A DNA stretch of 64,000 nt from Pristionchus mayeri. Taxonomy: Eukaryota; Nematoda; Chromadorea; Rhabditida; Neodiplogasteridae. Both the position numbers and the translations under genes were made by a program. Under the pieces are notes generated by a model. The model saw only the letters and a list, made by a program, of their open reading frames with translations, did not search any database and had not been told where the DNA came from. Positions 1 to 26,035 of this stretch are shown piece by piece. The stretch's first letter is position 1. Each line of letters opens with the position of its first letter. The stretch covers positions 33,174,901-33,238,900 of the forward strand of contig BTRK01000006.1 in NCBI GenBank assembly GCA_036245805.1. Direction: 5' to 3'.

Positions 1-628
1 AGGATGAATGATACTCAGAAGAGAGAGCACGTGGAAATGAGAGAGTCATACGATAGTTGGTCATTTGGTGTGAGACTTGCCTGGAGCAGATGACATCGGG
101 ACTGCGACCGAATGCAGCACGGACTGCAGAGTAGACCAGCTGTTTAGAGGCAGAGGGAGAACCAACCATCTTCTGAAGGAGGAAGGGGATAGACACTCAA
201 CACTCTATTCTTAAGAGATGCTCGAATAGCGATATCATTTTGAATGTACAGTTACTGAAATCCGAAATCAAGGAGATACAACACAAATGCAAGCAGTATC
301 TCCTGTCAGAAATGAAAAGTGTCCCACCTCCTCCATGATCTTCCTCAATTCTACATTATTGCACTTGTGTTTGAGGGGAGGACCCAAGGGATCTTCCTGC
401 AATCGAATTGATGTCGTCGAGAAGGGAATGATGATGTCTAACCACCTCCTTGTTCTCCTTCTTCTTCCGTGTTCCCTGTGCTGCCCATTTTATGAACTTG
501 TAGTTGTTAGAAGGACGAGAACCTGAGAGAATCTGAGATTGAAGGACAACGCATCCGTGTAAATTTCCATTAGGGCAACGGATTTATGGAGGTTTTTGAC
601 AATCTTTGTTGTTTTGAGATCCTTCTAA
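1..628. other. Gene-free start of window
   Basis: I see no exon-like reading frame with splice borders here. The sequence is mixed, with short purine-rich tracts. It probably holds the 3' UTR and downstream sequence of the minus-strand gene whose stop codon lies at 629-631. Confidence 0.4.
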
Positions 629-2510
629 TTAGGAAGCATCTGATGGGTGATGAGAGTGATGACCATCTTGGTGTATCTGGTTGGGTATCTGACCTTGTCC
701 CTCGTTCTCCTCCTTGAGAATCTTCTCCAATTCATCGTCCTCTTCTCCTTCTTCCGATGGCTGAAAACATTTAAAGTTTAGAGTAATATCTGTGCCACCT
801 ATTACGAAATCTTGGCGAGATTATCAAGACAAGACTAGGCTTCTAAAAATAGATACGAATAGTTCTTGCGAAAACATTATCAATTCTTTCCAAGAAAACA
901 AGAAAGAGTGAATCGTTCAGTTTCGGAAAAGAAATTACATTATTATTCAAGAAATAGGCTGTTTCATAAATTGATGTAGAAATCGAGAAACTCATCCCCT
1001 CTCTGACTACTTTCTCACATTTCGCTCGATTTTATTCTTACTTTTTCGGAGACTAGACATGGTATTGTATCGCAAATGTTGACTACTGGCGGGAATTGCC
1101 CAGTACTTCCACATCTTCATTAATTTGTCTAAATGAGGGATCTGTTGAAGTAGGAAGTGAGTAGTAACCGTGTGTTCCCTCCCTTCCTCTTGATTCCTCG
1201 CTGCATGGAATGCAATCTCGTTCTCCCTTCCATTGGCAGTCACTGCATCATCGTACAACTCTTCCTCTCCTTCTCGAGTCTTAATGGATGCACATGGGTA
1301 GAAACCCTTGATAATGAGGAGAGTAAGACGTCAGCTTCCTAATCGGATCATAGATTGAGAGGGGAAGTGGACTACTTATCGGATTCGGATTCCATGATTC
1401 GTGCGTGTATCAAGAAGTAACCTGGAGGTTGAAGTCGTTCTCTTTCTTCTCGACGGGAGATTGCTCGAAGAGCTGGAAGTCCTCCTCCTTCTCTGGAGAG
1501 AACGGAGGAGGCCGATTCGTACCCCGCAGACTGCGACCCTCCCCGCGCTTCTACAGATTCATTGATGACCTATGATCTGAGATGGAAATGAGCTACCAAT
1601 GTGGAGTATTGTATCAACGAGGCAGAGGAGTCGAAGTCAGGAGGATGGGCAGGAAGGGATGTCTGAAGAGAGAGGAGGGAGATAGGAGAAGGGAAGGGGG
1701 AAACTGAACCGGATACGAGACAGACTGTTGCAGCAATGTTGGATGTTGACTGACGTAGGAAGAAGGAATGGCAGCAGGCTGAAAGGGAAGAATATCGGGG
1801 AGAATGAAGTAGAGTGGGGGGAGTGCTGTTCTTAGCATGTCTTCATCATACCTCTACTGCAATCTGTGGTGGAAGTTGACTATTGAGAGGAGGAGCATGA
1901 GGAGGAGGAAGAGGTTGAGGAAGGGCATATGTGTTGTATGCCTAATCACAGAGTATTTCACTGAATGGAGATCAGAGATCACCGGTTGCTGCAGAGGTCG
2001 ATAGAGATTAGTGGGAGGCTGGTAGGCTGAGGGAAGGTATCTGCAGAAGAAGAGGTAAGGGAAGAGAGATCAAAGATTACTGACGATGAACTGAAGGAGG
2101 ATCCGTATCCTGAGTAAGAGGGAGCAACTTGAGTGATTCTCCCACATGAAGATGAGCAGTGAGACTGGCAGAGAGGAAGAGAAGACTGGAAGGGGAATTA
2201 TACCATGGGCTACCACTATCTCGTTCGGTGAAAATCTGCATTACGTGCACAAATTCAGTTATGTGATCACTTTTATGAAGTGTGCGAGTAAGGATCACCG
2301 TAGAGGGACAAACAACTGGCGATACGATTTGTTATTCAGTGGATATAATTTGAATGTGAGAAAGATGAAGGACGTACCTGTTGACACTGGGATTGATTGC
2401 AGGGACAAAGGAGAGATTGGAGGAAGGCCAGAGAGGAGGGGAAGAAGAGGAGAAGGACCAGGCGAGGGGACATCTGCAGCACGCCAATTTCTCCCCTCTA
2501 CCACTATGGG
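629..2510 (-). CDS. Unidentified proline/serine-rich protein, partial (C-terminal exons)
   Basis: I do not recognise this protein. Several minus-strand segments look like real exons. The terminal exon 629-760 follows a TTTTCAG acceptor and encodes an acidic, His/Gln-rich tail (starting PSEEGEEDDELEKIL) ending in TAA. A segment near 1425-1548 encodes a charged stretch with EDFQLFEQSPVEKKENDF and ends at a GT donor. Segments near 1850-1940 (ALPQPLPPPHAPPLNSQLPP) and 1965-2045 (YLPSAYQPPTNLYRP) are Pro/Tyr/Gln-rich, and one near 2385-2500 is Pro/Ser-rich. A further candidate lies at about 1165-1290 (EEELYDDAVTANGRENEIAF). The composition suggests a disordered adaptor or RNA-associated protein, but that is inference. 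Exon order and phases were not all resolved and the N-terminus was not found; a basic ORF (3110-3424, minus) might belong to it. Confidence 0.45.
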
Positions 2511-4509
2511 GTCCGGTCATGTCGAGCTTTGCGAATATTATATGCAACATGTTGAGCATGTTTAATAATGCGAAATGCAACGACAAATTGTTGTGTGATA
2601 AATTGGACCCTTTGAGATGATTGATGAAGGGAGTTTCAAGATGATCTTTCCTTTTCTCGCGCGTCAACAAATCTTGGAGCGTGAGAGAAAAATAGCGACT
2701 GTTCACAATAATCAGAGGCAATGATGACGAGAAATGGATAAATAGGAAGATGAAGGAGGGAGGGGAGAACAACAATGATCCCTCTCTCGTCATATCGAAG
2801 ACCCCCCTGAATGATGGATGGAATAGGACGAAGAAGGAAGATATTCATATGGAGAATGAGGAGGAATGGCAGGAATGTCCAGGATGCGAAGTGGCGAGTG
2901 GCGTCTTGTCCAGGGGGAACAGTCTCAGACCAGTCTCTACTTTTTGAGGAGAGAGGAAGGGAACCATTCCTATTCAGTCAGGCGATCGGGCGAGTAATAA
3001 GTGGATGGGCAAGGGATGCCAATACCCAACCCCCTTTGGAATTGACGGAGGGAGAGGTCTCTTCCTTCCGAATACCCCATCACCCTCCAGAACGAAGGGA
3101 ATCTTTCTTCTATTCTTTGTCTCCTATAAATATCCATAGAGATCTCTCTATACAAGTTTCCAAAACTATGTTGAGCCAATGAAGGACAAGTATGGAAACG
3201 AGTATTGTATTCATTTCAACTTGAGACAAGTTGAAAATGCGAATTAGGTTTTCGAATGGTGGACCGAAGTCGTGAGAGTCCTTCGGATGGGTTTTCCACT
3301 TGAGAAGGTTCTTTGAATGAGTGGATCTTTGGTGCGAGAGTGGGAATTCCCTCCGTCTCCTTTTCCTTTTCCTTCTCCCGCGGGAGTCTCTACTACTTCT
3401 TCTACTCTCCAATCTATCATCCATTCCTCGCTAAAACCTTACCAGGAGAAGACTAAATGAATCTTAGATTCGGGACTTTTGACTGGGATTGGCATCTCTT
3501 CCCTCCTCATCCTTTTCTCCTAGAGGGTGGTAATGTATTCAGATAGGGAATTGGAAAGGGAGGGGGAGGAGATAGGAGAAGGAGGGGAGGGACGTGGAGG
3601 GAGCTATCCACTTCATCCTTCCTCCATTAGATATGGAAGAGTGCTACCTTTTCTCGCAGCTTCTTCCCTTCTCGTCGCTCTCTCATTCGAAAAGCGCGCG
3701 TTGTGTGCCGGATTTCGCAGGCATGAAAAGCCGTTGAAAGGAAGGCGGGAGGGGAGAAGGAAGGGAGAAGACTCAGCCCTCCTTCCCTAAAGCTAATCAA
3801 TAGCCCCCTGGTCCCTATCACAATGACCTACTTCTCTTGGCAATATACCAAGTGGCAATATGCCAAGTGTCTCACTCGTCGCATGACCTACCTACTGGGG
3901 AAGATGAGCGATAGATAGGCTGTGGCTGACACTTTAGTGTTGTTGCTTGTCGTCTCTTGCTTCGTCCCTTTTCCACTCGCGAGTTTTCATTACTTCCCTT
4001 CCCTTCCCCGTCCTCTCCTCTACTCCGCATCACTTTTATTAGAGAAATTCGAAAGCGAGACGAGAGGCTAGCAGTAGTAGAGTAGTCAGGCCCTCCCCTC
4101 CTTTCCTTCCTTCCTCCCCTCCTCCTTCCTCAGTATTAGTCCAAGCACTCTATAGAAGACTTACAAGTCAGACTGCATCATATCTAGGCAACAAGGGGAG
4201 ATAGACACGATTCCGCTGTATGGGCAGAGAAGGGCTCTCGTTTCCCAGTCGTTTCCCTCCTTCCTGCCCCATCTCCCCGTCTTCCGTTTCCTCCTCTGAT
4301 GAGTCTGCTGGTGGCTACACCAAAAGGGAGAAGATTGAGCCCCTCCTAGCCGCTCGTTCGCTCTCTTCATTTCACACGATCTCTCGCTCGTCCTTCTCTC
4401 TGCTCTCTCCTCATTCCATGCATTCTCTCACTCGTCCATTCAGGGGCATGAAGTGAATTCACGGACGACGGAGAGGACAGCAAACGAAAAAGTAGATTGG
4501 ACACCAAAC
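2511..4509. other. Intergenic region upstream of the PKD gene
   Basis: No convincing exon was found. The stretch is rich in purine and pyrimidine tracts (for example CTTCCCTTCC-type runs near 3990-4130). It contains a short direct repeat of GGCAATATACCAAGT/GGCAATATGCCAAGT at about 3839-3869. It probably contains the promoter of the plus-strand kinase gene beginning at 4510 and the 5' part of the minus-strand gene below 2510. Confidence 0.35.
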
Positions 4510-19453
<14,944 letters not shown>

Positions 19454-19627
19454 TTGTGTACTGCTTTCCCTATGCAGTTCTACATTCACGGGTGCTTAGT
19501 ATTCTCCTGTTCGATGCGCCTTCCATATCCGTCTCTAATCTCATTACCCCCTCCAAGCATTCAATTCCTCCATCCCGGCTGGCATATCTTTCACATACTA
19601 ATCCCTTGATGTTCAGCGACTGTAGTC

Positions 19628-19633
19628 AATAAA
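19628..19633 (+). terminator. Polyadenylation signal of the PKD gene
   Basis: A canonical AATAAA lies 175 nt after the kinase stop codon and before the inverted fib-1 copy. Confidence 0.6.
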
Positions 19634-20110
19634 AGGATAAATTTGTTTTCTTCTTGCTTTTCTTATCCGAGGTGCAGGGGAGTAGAAGAGTATTTGCTCC
19701 GATTTCTATTTCGTGAGAGCTATGACATCTAGTTGAGACGATGGCAGAGGAAACAAAGCGAAAGAAATAACAATCAATAGTCTACGAGAGTTCACTTATT
19801 CCTAAAAAATATCTTTAGATGCAAATACAAAACATAAAAACCCTTCTATATTTCTTATCACCACTTTCACATGTGTATATTTGTGAGAGCCCCTGATCGC
19901 ATGGGAATCAGAGACAGATTGTCCTTTCAGGTCAAGACTCCCTTCTCCCATATATCACAGGTCTCCTGTAAAATTGTAGGAAAAATAACTAGATACTAGA
20001 CAATATTTTATGCCACCGATTTCGTTCAACCTCGATTTGTGGATACCATCCGAAGAAGACCTATCCACTATATTTTGTGCGACTTGCGCATTATTATAGT
20101 CTTATTTCAG

Positions 20111-20728
20111 GAAGGTCTGGTGTACGCTGTGGAATTCTCCCACAGATCCGGACGTGATCTCCTGAACGTGGCCAAGAAGCGACCCAACATCATTCCAATT
20201 GTTGAGGACACTCGCCACCCTCACAAGTACCGCATGCTTGTCGGTGAGTTGTAATTGATTCTCATTGTCAATTTTTATTTTGGTGTTGTAGTATTTTTTT
20301 ATTCATTTTAAAAATGAAATTCGTTATCTCTAGGTATGGTTGACACCATCTTCGCTGATGTTGCTCAGCCCGACCAAGCTCGTATCGTTGCCCTCAACGC
20401 ACATCAATTCCTGAAGAATGGCGGATACGCTGTCATTTCCATCAAGGCCAACTGCATCGATTCAACCGCTGAACCCGAGGCTGTATTTGCCGGCGAAGTA
20501 AACAAACTCAAGGAGGAGAAGTTCAAGCCACGAGAACAGGTTCGTGAATTAATCTTTATGAACACTTGTCATGTTTGTATGAGGTTTCCTCAGATAGTGG
20601 TTATAGTTTTTTTGGGGTTTTGTGGTATTTAATTGTAAATGGATCACTTGCAGGTAACTCTCGAGCCCTACGAGCGCGACCACGCAGTGGTAGTTGCTGA
20701 ATACAGAGCAGGCGTGGGCAAGAAATAA
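20111..20728 (+). pseudogene. fib-1: 5'-truncated fibrillarin copy
   Basis: It holds only the last three exons of fibrillarin (20111-20243, 20334-20539, 20654-20728), with intact splice sites and the normal TAA stop. The exons for the glycine/arginine-rich region, the [12 protein letters not shown] segment and the start of the methyltransferase fold are absent. One replacement relative to the full copy is visible: [10 protein letters not shown] here against [10 protein letters not shown] in the intact gene. The change shows that this arm, not the intact one, has departed from the conserved residue. No start codon in a suitable context precedes the first exon, so a functional protein is unlikely. 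Confidence 0.92.
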
Positions 20729-20942
20729 GCAAAATTCCTCTAACATACTGAATACCTTGCACGACCGTTTTGATAATTTGCAATTCAAAGTTCTCACGGC
20801 ACTAGTTTAACTGTTGTAGCCGCCGCTTGTTTTCACCTCTTTCATACAGATTCACTTGTTGATGTTGATGTTTTGACGTTGATTTTTGTTACATCACGAT
20901 AAACACTGTTTTGTACATATTTATTTAATTTGCCTTTTTGTG

Positions 20943-21002
20943 TCCAGAGGTTTGCATCCTCTCTCATTCCTATCCAGAGGTTTGCATCCTCTCTCATTCC
21001 TA
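20943..21002 (+). repeat. 30-bp tandem duplication in the left arm
   Basis: Two perfect copies of a 30-bp unit (AGAGGTTTGCATCCTCTCTC plus 10 bp) lie upstream of the truncated rps-16 copy. The right arm has one copy. The unit includes a CCAG that could act as a trans-splice acceptor. Confidence 0.95.
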
Positions 21003-21052
21003 TCCAGTTGCTTCTGCGACTGTGCCTCCTAATATTCCATTACAGGGTGAAC

Positions 21053-21289
21053 ATGACGAAGGAAATCGTCCAGTCGGTCCAGACTTACGGACGCAAGAAG
21101 TCGGCCACCGCCGTCGCTCTCTGCAAGAAGGGCCGCGGACTCATCAAGGTCAACGGACGTGCTCTCGAGCACATGACCCCCGAGATCCTCCGCATCAAGC
21201 TCCAGGAGCCCGTGCTTATCCTCGGCAAGAAGCGTTTCGCTGATGTCGACATCAGAGTCCGCGTCAGCGGGGGAGGAAACGTCGCTCAG
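21053..21289 (+). pseudogene. rps-16: 3'-truncated rps-16 copy
   Basis: Only exon 1 of ribosomal protein S16 is present (79 codons, [20 protein letters not shown] onward) with its GT donor at 21290. Exon 2, which encodes the C-terminal IYAVRQ...RYQKSYR part, is missing because the duplicated arm ends at 21335. Reading through the intron gives 55 more nucleotides to a stop. One conservative replacement separates it from the intact gene (EILRIKLQ here against EILRVKLQ). Confidence 0.92.
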
Positions 21290-21335
21290 GTAAAGTACAC
21301 ACAGAAATTCTCCACGTTTTACGGTTCAACTTAAT

Positions 21336-22047
21336 TTTGTTTTTGCAATTCGATTCGCATTGACGAGCTCTACAACATCACCAGCGCTGGGGATGTTATA
21401 GAGCTCGCCAGCAATATACAAAGCGCAGGAATTCATTTTCGTATCGATTTTCATGAAAAACCGTTTGACCTACCCAAATCGATGTTTTGAGAATCACGTA
21501 TATGAAATACACTGAGTTATATGGAACCACTGAATTCTCCGGACAAAATAAGGGGGTGTTTACATTGAGTGTTTTCATACGAGGCCGGTCGCGTAAGAAT
21601 CGAGCAGTCTGGCACAGCAAAAATGATCAATTTTCAGAAACTGCATGTGGGGGTTCTCGAGGGTGCTGATAACGATGGGCACATTCATTTTGTAATTGTC
21701 CTTGGACCTTCCCTATTGTGTGACTATCCTTCTTAGCATAAGGATTCCAGAAAGAGCAAGCAAAATCAAGACGAGGAAGGACATAGGTGCGATATGTTCG
21801 AGTTCTCTGGAGAGAACTATTGCGTTCAGATTACAATGAAACTACTCGCCCTCCATCACGCACATCTATCAAAACCTGCTTACACTCTCATTACCCTTGC
21901 TATCATTCATATTCAACAATCGAAGACCCCCGTACGGTTGCGAAGATAACCCATCTTCCCAATCGCTTCGTGTTTTAATCACATATTCATAATAAACTCG
22001 AAACTTTTTCAATAACAATTTTATAATAAAGGTAACAATGGAACAAT
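21336..22047. other. Spacer between the inverted arms
   Basis: Non-coding. It holds a 16-bp-stem hairpin at about 21363-21407 (GAGCTCTACAACATC paired with GATGTTATAGAGCTC). At about 21580-21695 there is a diverged fragment of the foldback family seen at 6310-7340 (shared GTAAGAATCGAGCA, GTCTGGCACA and GGTGCTGAT). The rest is AT-rich unknown sequence. The minus-strand rps-16 3' UTR should lie near its right end. Confidence 0.6.
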
Positions 22048-22545
22048 TTAACGGTACGACTTCTGGTAGCGAGCGCGGGCTCCGGGTCCACCGAACTTCT
22101 TGGGCTCGCAACGGCGAGGGTCGGCAACCAGAAGGTTTCTGTCGTACGACAGAAGCTGATCCTTCAGCTCCTTCTTGCTCTGCTCATCGACGTACTTCTG
22201 GTAGTAGGCGACGATGGACTTGGCGATGGCCTGACGGACAGCGTAGATCTGAAAAGTGTAACATTAAGTTGAACCGTAAAACGTGGAGAATTTCTGTGTA
22301 TACTTTACCTGAGCGACGTTTCCTCCCCCGCTGACGCGGACTCTGATGTCGACATCAGCGAAACGCTTCTTGCCGAGGATAAGCACGGGCTCCTGGAGCT
22401 TGACGCGGAGGATCTCGGGGGTCATGTGCTCGAGAGCACGTCCGTTGACCTTGATGAGTCCGCGGCCCTTCTTGCAGAGAGCGACGGCGGTGGCCGACTT
22501 CTTGCGTCCGTAAGTCTGGACCGACTGGACGATTTCCTTCGTCAT
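22048..22545 (-). CDS. rps-16: 40S ribosomal protein S16
   Basis: Small-subunit ribosomal protein uS9. Exon 1 is 22309-22545 and exon 2 is 22048-22248, giving 145 residues against about 146 in other animals. Visible landmarks are [16 protein letters not shown] near the N-terminus, [12 protein letters not shown] at the exon junction, [15 protein letters not shown], and the family's C-terminal [14 protein letters not shown]. It lies on the same strand as fib-1, 294 nt downstream of the fib-1 stop. A TTACAG acceptor 8 nt before the ATG has no upstream donor within the gene, so it is probably a spliced-leader site of the second gene of an operon. From memory, fib-1 and rps-16 also adjoin in C. 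elegans. Exon 1 and part of the intron are duplicated in inverted orientation at 20069-21335. Confidence 0.98.
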
Positions 22546-23499
22546 GTTCACCCTGTAATGGAATATTAGGAGGCACAGTCGCAGAAGCAACTGGATAGGA
22601 ATGAGAGAGGATGCAAACCTCTGGACACAAAAAGGCAAATTAAATAAATATGTACAAAACAGTGTTTATCGTGATGTAACAAAAATCAACGTCAAAACAT
22701 CAACATCAACAAGTGAATCCGTATGAAAGAGGTGAAAACAAGCGGCGGCTACAACAGTTAAACTAGTGCCGTGAGAACTTTGAATTGCAAATTATCAAAA
22801 CGGTCGTGCAAGGTATTCAGTATGTTAGAGGAATTTTGCTTATTTCTTGCCCACGCCTGCTCTGTATTCAGCAACTACCACTGCGTGGTCGCGCTCGTAG
22901 GGCTCGAGAGTTACCTGCAAGTGATCCATTTACAATTAAATATCACAAAACCCCAAAAAAACTATAACCACTATCTGAGGAAACCTCATACAAACATGAC
23001 AAGTATTCATAAAGATTAATTCACGAACCTGTTCTCGTGGCTTGAACTTCTCCTCCTTGAGTTTGTTTACTTCGCCGGCAAATACAGCCTCGGGTTCAGC
23101 GGTTGAATCGATGCAGTTGGCCTTGATGGAAATGACAGCGTATCCGCCATTCTTCAGGAATTGATGTGCGTTGAGGGCAACGATACGAGCTTGGTCGGGC
23201 TGAGCAACATCAGCGAAGATGGTGTCAACCATACCTAGAGATAACGAATTTCATTTTTAAAATGAATAAAAAAATACTACAACACCAAAATAAAAATTGA
23301 CAATGAGAATCAATTACAACTCACCGACAAGCATGCGGTACTTGTGAGGGTGGCGAGCGTCCTCAACAATTGGAATGATGTTGGGTCGCTTCTTGGCCAC
23401 GTTCAGGAGATCACGTCCGGATCTGTGGGAGAATTCCACAGCGTACACCAGACCTTCCTGAAATAAGACTATAATAATGCGCAAGTCGCACAAAATATA
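22263..23499 (-). repeat. Right arm of inverted duplication
   Basis: This is the probable source copy, since it lies inside two complete genes. It runs from the rps-16 intron to the fib-1 intron upstream of exon 23325-23457. The matching inverted copy is 20069-21335, with 927 bp between the arms. Confidence 0.95.
22546..22839 (-). promoter_or_regulatory. fib-1/rps-16 intercistronic region with trans-splice acceptor
   Basis: The acceptor CAG (complement of 22553-22555) leaves a 7-nt leader before the rps-16 ATG. The spacer is AT-rich just upstream and contains TACCTT, which fits the UAYYUU (Ou) element reported for nematode SL2 trans-splicing. I infer that rps-16 is expressed as a downstream operon gene. 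There is no clear AATAAA between the two genes. Confidence 0.6.
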
Positions 23500-24484
23500 T
23501 TTTTCGATTCCCTATAGTTAAGATATCCTGCTTACCGGTCCAACGAGATCGGAGCAGTGAGAGACTGTGGTTCCGGATGCAGCTCCAAGATAGAGAAGCT
23601 TTGTTCCAGGCTTGATGTGGATGTTATCAAGACCTCCCATCATCGAAGCTGCGAGCTTGGATCGGAAGGGGTTCCACACTCTGTACTCAGTGGAGGATCC
23701 ACCATCTTCGACAGACACCCTCTTCTCTCCGTACACCGACTCTCCCACAACCATGTTCTTGGTCGCAAGAGCGTCTTCCTTGCCCTTGACGATGAACACA
23801 CCTGAAAGTTGTTGATTAGTCATGAAACAAACACCGATATAAATCGTGTCTGGGATTATCTAATCATGAATATAATTTCGCCATGAAGGGATTAAGCAAA
23901 ACGGAAACGAATCCGAAATCTTTGCCCAGACCTACTGGCTTCATAAATATGTAAGCACTAAATATATATAAAAACATACCCTCGTAACGATGGGGCTCAA
24001 CCACCACCGACTTTCCTCCTCTCATTCCACCGCGTCCTCCGCCACGGCCTCCGCGTCCACGAGGGGATCCGCGACCACCACGGTCTCCACCGCGGGGTGA
24101 GCCACTGTAAATAGTTTAAAATGAGACTCGTAAATAAAATGCCCCATAATAGGAGAAATAATAGAAAGTAACTCACCGGAATCCACCGCGTCCACCACGG
24201 TCACCGAATCCACCGCGTCCTCCGCGGTCACCGCCTCCACGTCCACCGCGGAATCCCCCGCCTCCACGGTCACCTCCACGACCTCCACGGAATCCTCCGC
24301 CACCACGGTCGCCACCTCTACCTCCTCGGAAGCCTGAAAAATAGAGATTGAGCGGATACTCAAGCACTACCCGAAATAGTCAAAATTTAGGACAACCAAC
24401 GAAATAAAATGTAAAACACAAATAAAATGTAACGATTTTTTTACCTCCTCCTCCACCGCGCGGCGAAAAGTCGGGACGACCCAT
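22840..24484 (-). CDS. fib-1: Fibrillarin, rRNA 2'-O-methyltransferase
   Basis: Nucleolar SAM-dependent methyltransferase of box C/D snoRNPs, which 2'-O-methylates rRNA. Seven exons: 24445-24484, 24177-24333, 23980-24104, 23536-23801, 23325-23457, 23029-23234, 22840-22914. The total is 1002 nt (333 residues), near the family length. Exons 1-3 encode [13 protein letters not shown] and a glycine/arginine-rich repeat domain ([20 protein letters not shown] units). Then follow [13 protein letters not shown], the SAM-binding segment ([16 protein letters not shown]), [41 protein letters not shown] and the C-terminal [12 protein letters not shown]. An acceptor CTGCAG only 6 nt before the ATG suggests spliced-leader addition. 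The final three exons are copied in the facing arm at 20069-21335, so short reads from the two copies would cross-map. Confidence 0.98.
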
Positions 24485-24488
24485 GTTT

Positions 24489-24495
24489 TCTGCAG
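24489..24495 (-). promoter_or_regulatory. Probable spliced-leader acceptor of fib-1
   Basis: CCTGCAG on the minus strand is followed by AAAAC and then the ATG at 24484. A start codon 5 nt after a splice acceptor, with no upstream exon needed, fits trans-splicing. Confidence 0.55.
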
Positions 24496-26035
24496 GAAAA
24501 CATGCTTGAAATGAACGATAAAACAGCACGAACACAACAAAAAAGCAAAAATCTATTTCAAAAAAGAAAAAGTCTTCCTTCTCTCTCCACCCTTAAGTAC
24601 GGTAGGGCTTTCTGTGAAGGATGCCGTAAAGAGGAGGGAAATTTTAAAAATTGAAGAGAGTGCGTTTCAACTTTCTGTGTTTTCTCACTCCTCGTCATAT
24701 CGTCGTGTGCCTTGATTTTCTGCTGAATTATTATAAAATCGTGTTTTTTTCGGGTTTATCCGTTTTTGCGAAGTATCAAAGTAGTCTGTATATCCAATTA
24801 CTGTCATTTTTGTGAATTATCTTGGGATATATGCCATAACTCTGTGGTATTTGTAATAAGGATGATAGTTGTTTGCACAGTCCGAAATCTGTTTCTCTTG
24901 GTCACTCCCCCAATCTCGTTGTATGGTGAATTACGGACGATGAATAGACTCCTTGCGCCGCTTCTTGGTGATGTGGGTTACCTGAAACCGAACCCCACTT
25001 TTTGTGTTTCCTGGATGCAAGATTTCTTTTTGACTACAGCGATTTGTTTGTGCTCTTCCATCGTTTGAATCGGTAATGTATTTGATGCATTTTTCAGGTA
25101 TGGTATGGAGAGTAACTTCTATGTCCACTGCAGTCGTTGTTGTAGTGGGCAGCAGCTCTCGCTTCTTGTTACACCCGACTTGTTCCGATGTTATTAATGC
25201 TCTCTAGGGGAAGGCGCCTCTACCACTCTCTCGACTAAGTATCTGATAAGTAGCACGATTGATTGCTCCTTTCTCTTCTTACTCCCTAGCCGGTCATCTC
25301 AATCGGGCAATCGATGCCTCTCACTATCTATGCGCGTCCGTCTGTCCTGTCCTACTTGACAGATTTCGCTTGTGTGTCTGTCACTGCCTGTCCTCTCACC
25401 CGTCCCATACTCTCACTCCCTTGCATGATCCACCCCTCGAATTCAACAGATACATTATTTCCTCCACTTTCTCCATTGTCCCGCTTCTTGCATCCTTTCT
25501 CTTTTCATTTGGCGACCTTTTCTTCATTTCGGTCAATCTCAGTTGACAAGAGAGAGAAAAAAGGAGAGAGTCATGGATACGAAAGCGAATGAATCTGTCA
25601 AAGAATTGCTATCCTCGATGCTTGACCTTGCGGCTTCTCGTGTTTCTCGCTACTTTATGCCACTCAAGTCGTTTACGAGGGGCGTTCAACTCAACTTTGG
25701 TGTCTTTCCACACTCCTTTCGTGCCTCTCACTAGATGTTATCATAAATGGCCTCCCAACTAGTGCCACATTCCTTCTTCCCAACCTGATAATGGACCGTG
25801 TTATGGATTGAATCGGTAGTGATCGGAAGTCTGGCACAGTTCCTATCGCTCGTCGATACGGAAATCTAGAGAAACGACCTCTCCAGAGTGTATTTGTTCA
25901 TGAATAATAGAGGGCCCGCCTGAAGGGCGCGGGTGTCAATGATTCATATCAATATATTGTTCCTTTCGTTCTTCGATTCCGTTCCATCCAATCAATGATT
26001 ATTGCAGCTTCTCGCACATTCATCTCTACTCAGCC
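24496..26035. other. Divergent promoter region between fib-1 and rap-2
   Basis: No exon is recognised. The two flanking genes point away from each other, so both promoters should lie here. The stretch holds ACGGTAGG near 24601, a T-rich part near 24720-24760 and pyrimidine-rich sequence near 25260-25530. Confidence 0.45.

Larger units (their letters stand above)
20069..21335 (+). repeat. Left arm of inverted duplication (partial fib-1/rps-16 copy)
   Basis: This 1267-bp segment is an inverted copy of 22263-23499 (1237 bp). The 30-bp length difference is explained exactly by a 30-bp tandem duplication in this arm. By eye I count about six substitutions. It carries the last three fib-1 exons, the intergenic spacer and rps-16 exon 1 including the donor. 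The arm ends inside introns of both genes. Confidence 0.95.

Noticed and set aside
2332..2793. 153-codon minus-strand open frame
   Set aside because: Part of it may overlap an exon of the Pro/Ser-rich gene, but the full frame has no recognisable structure and crosses probable splice sites.
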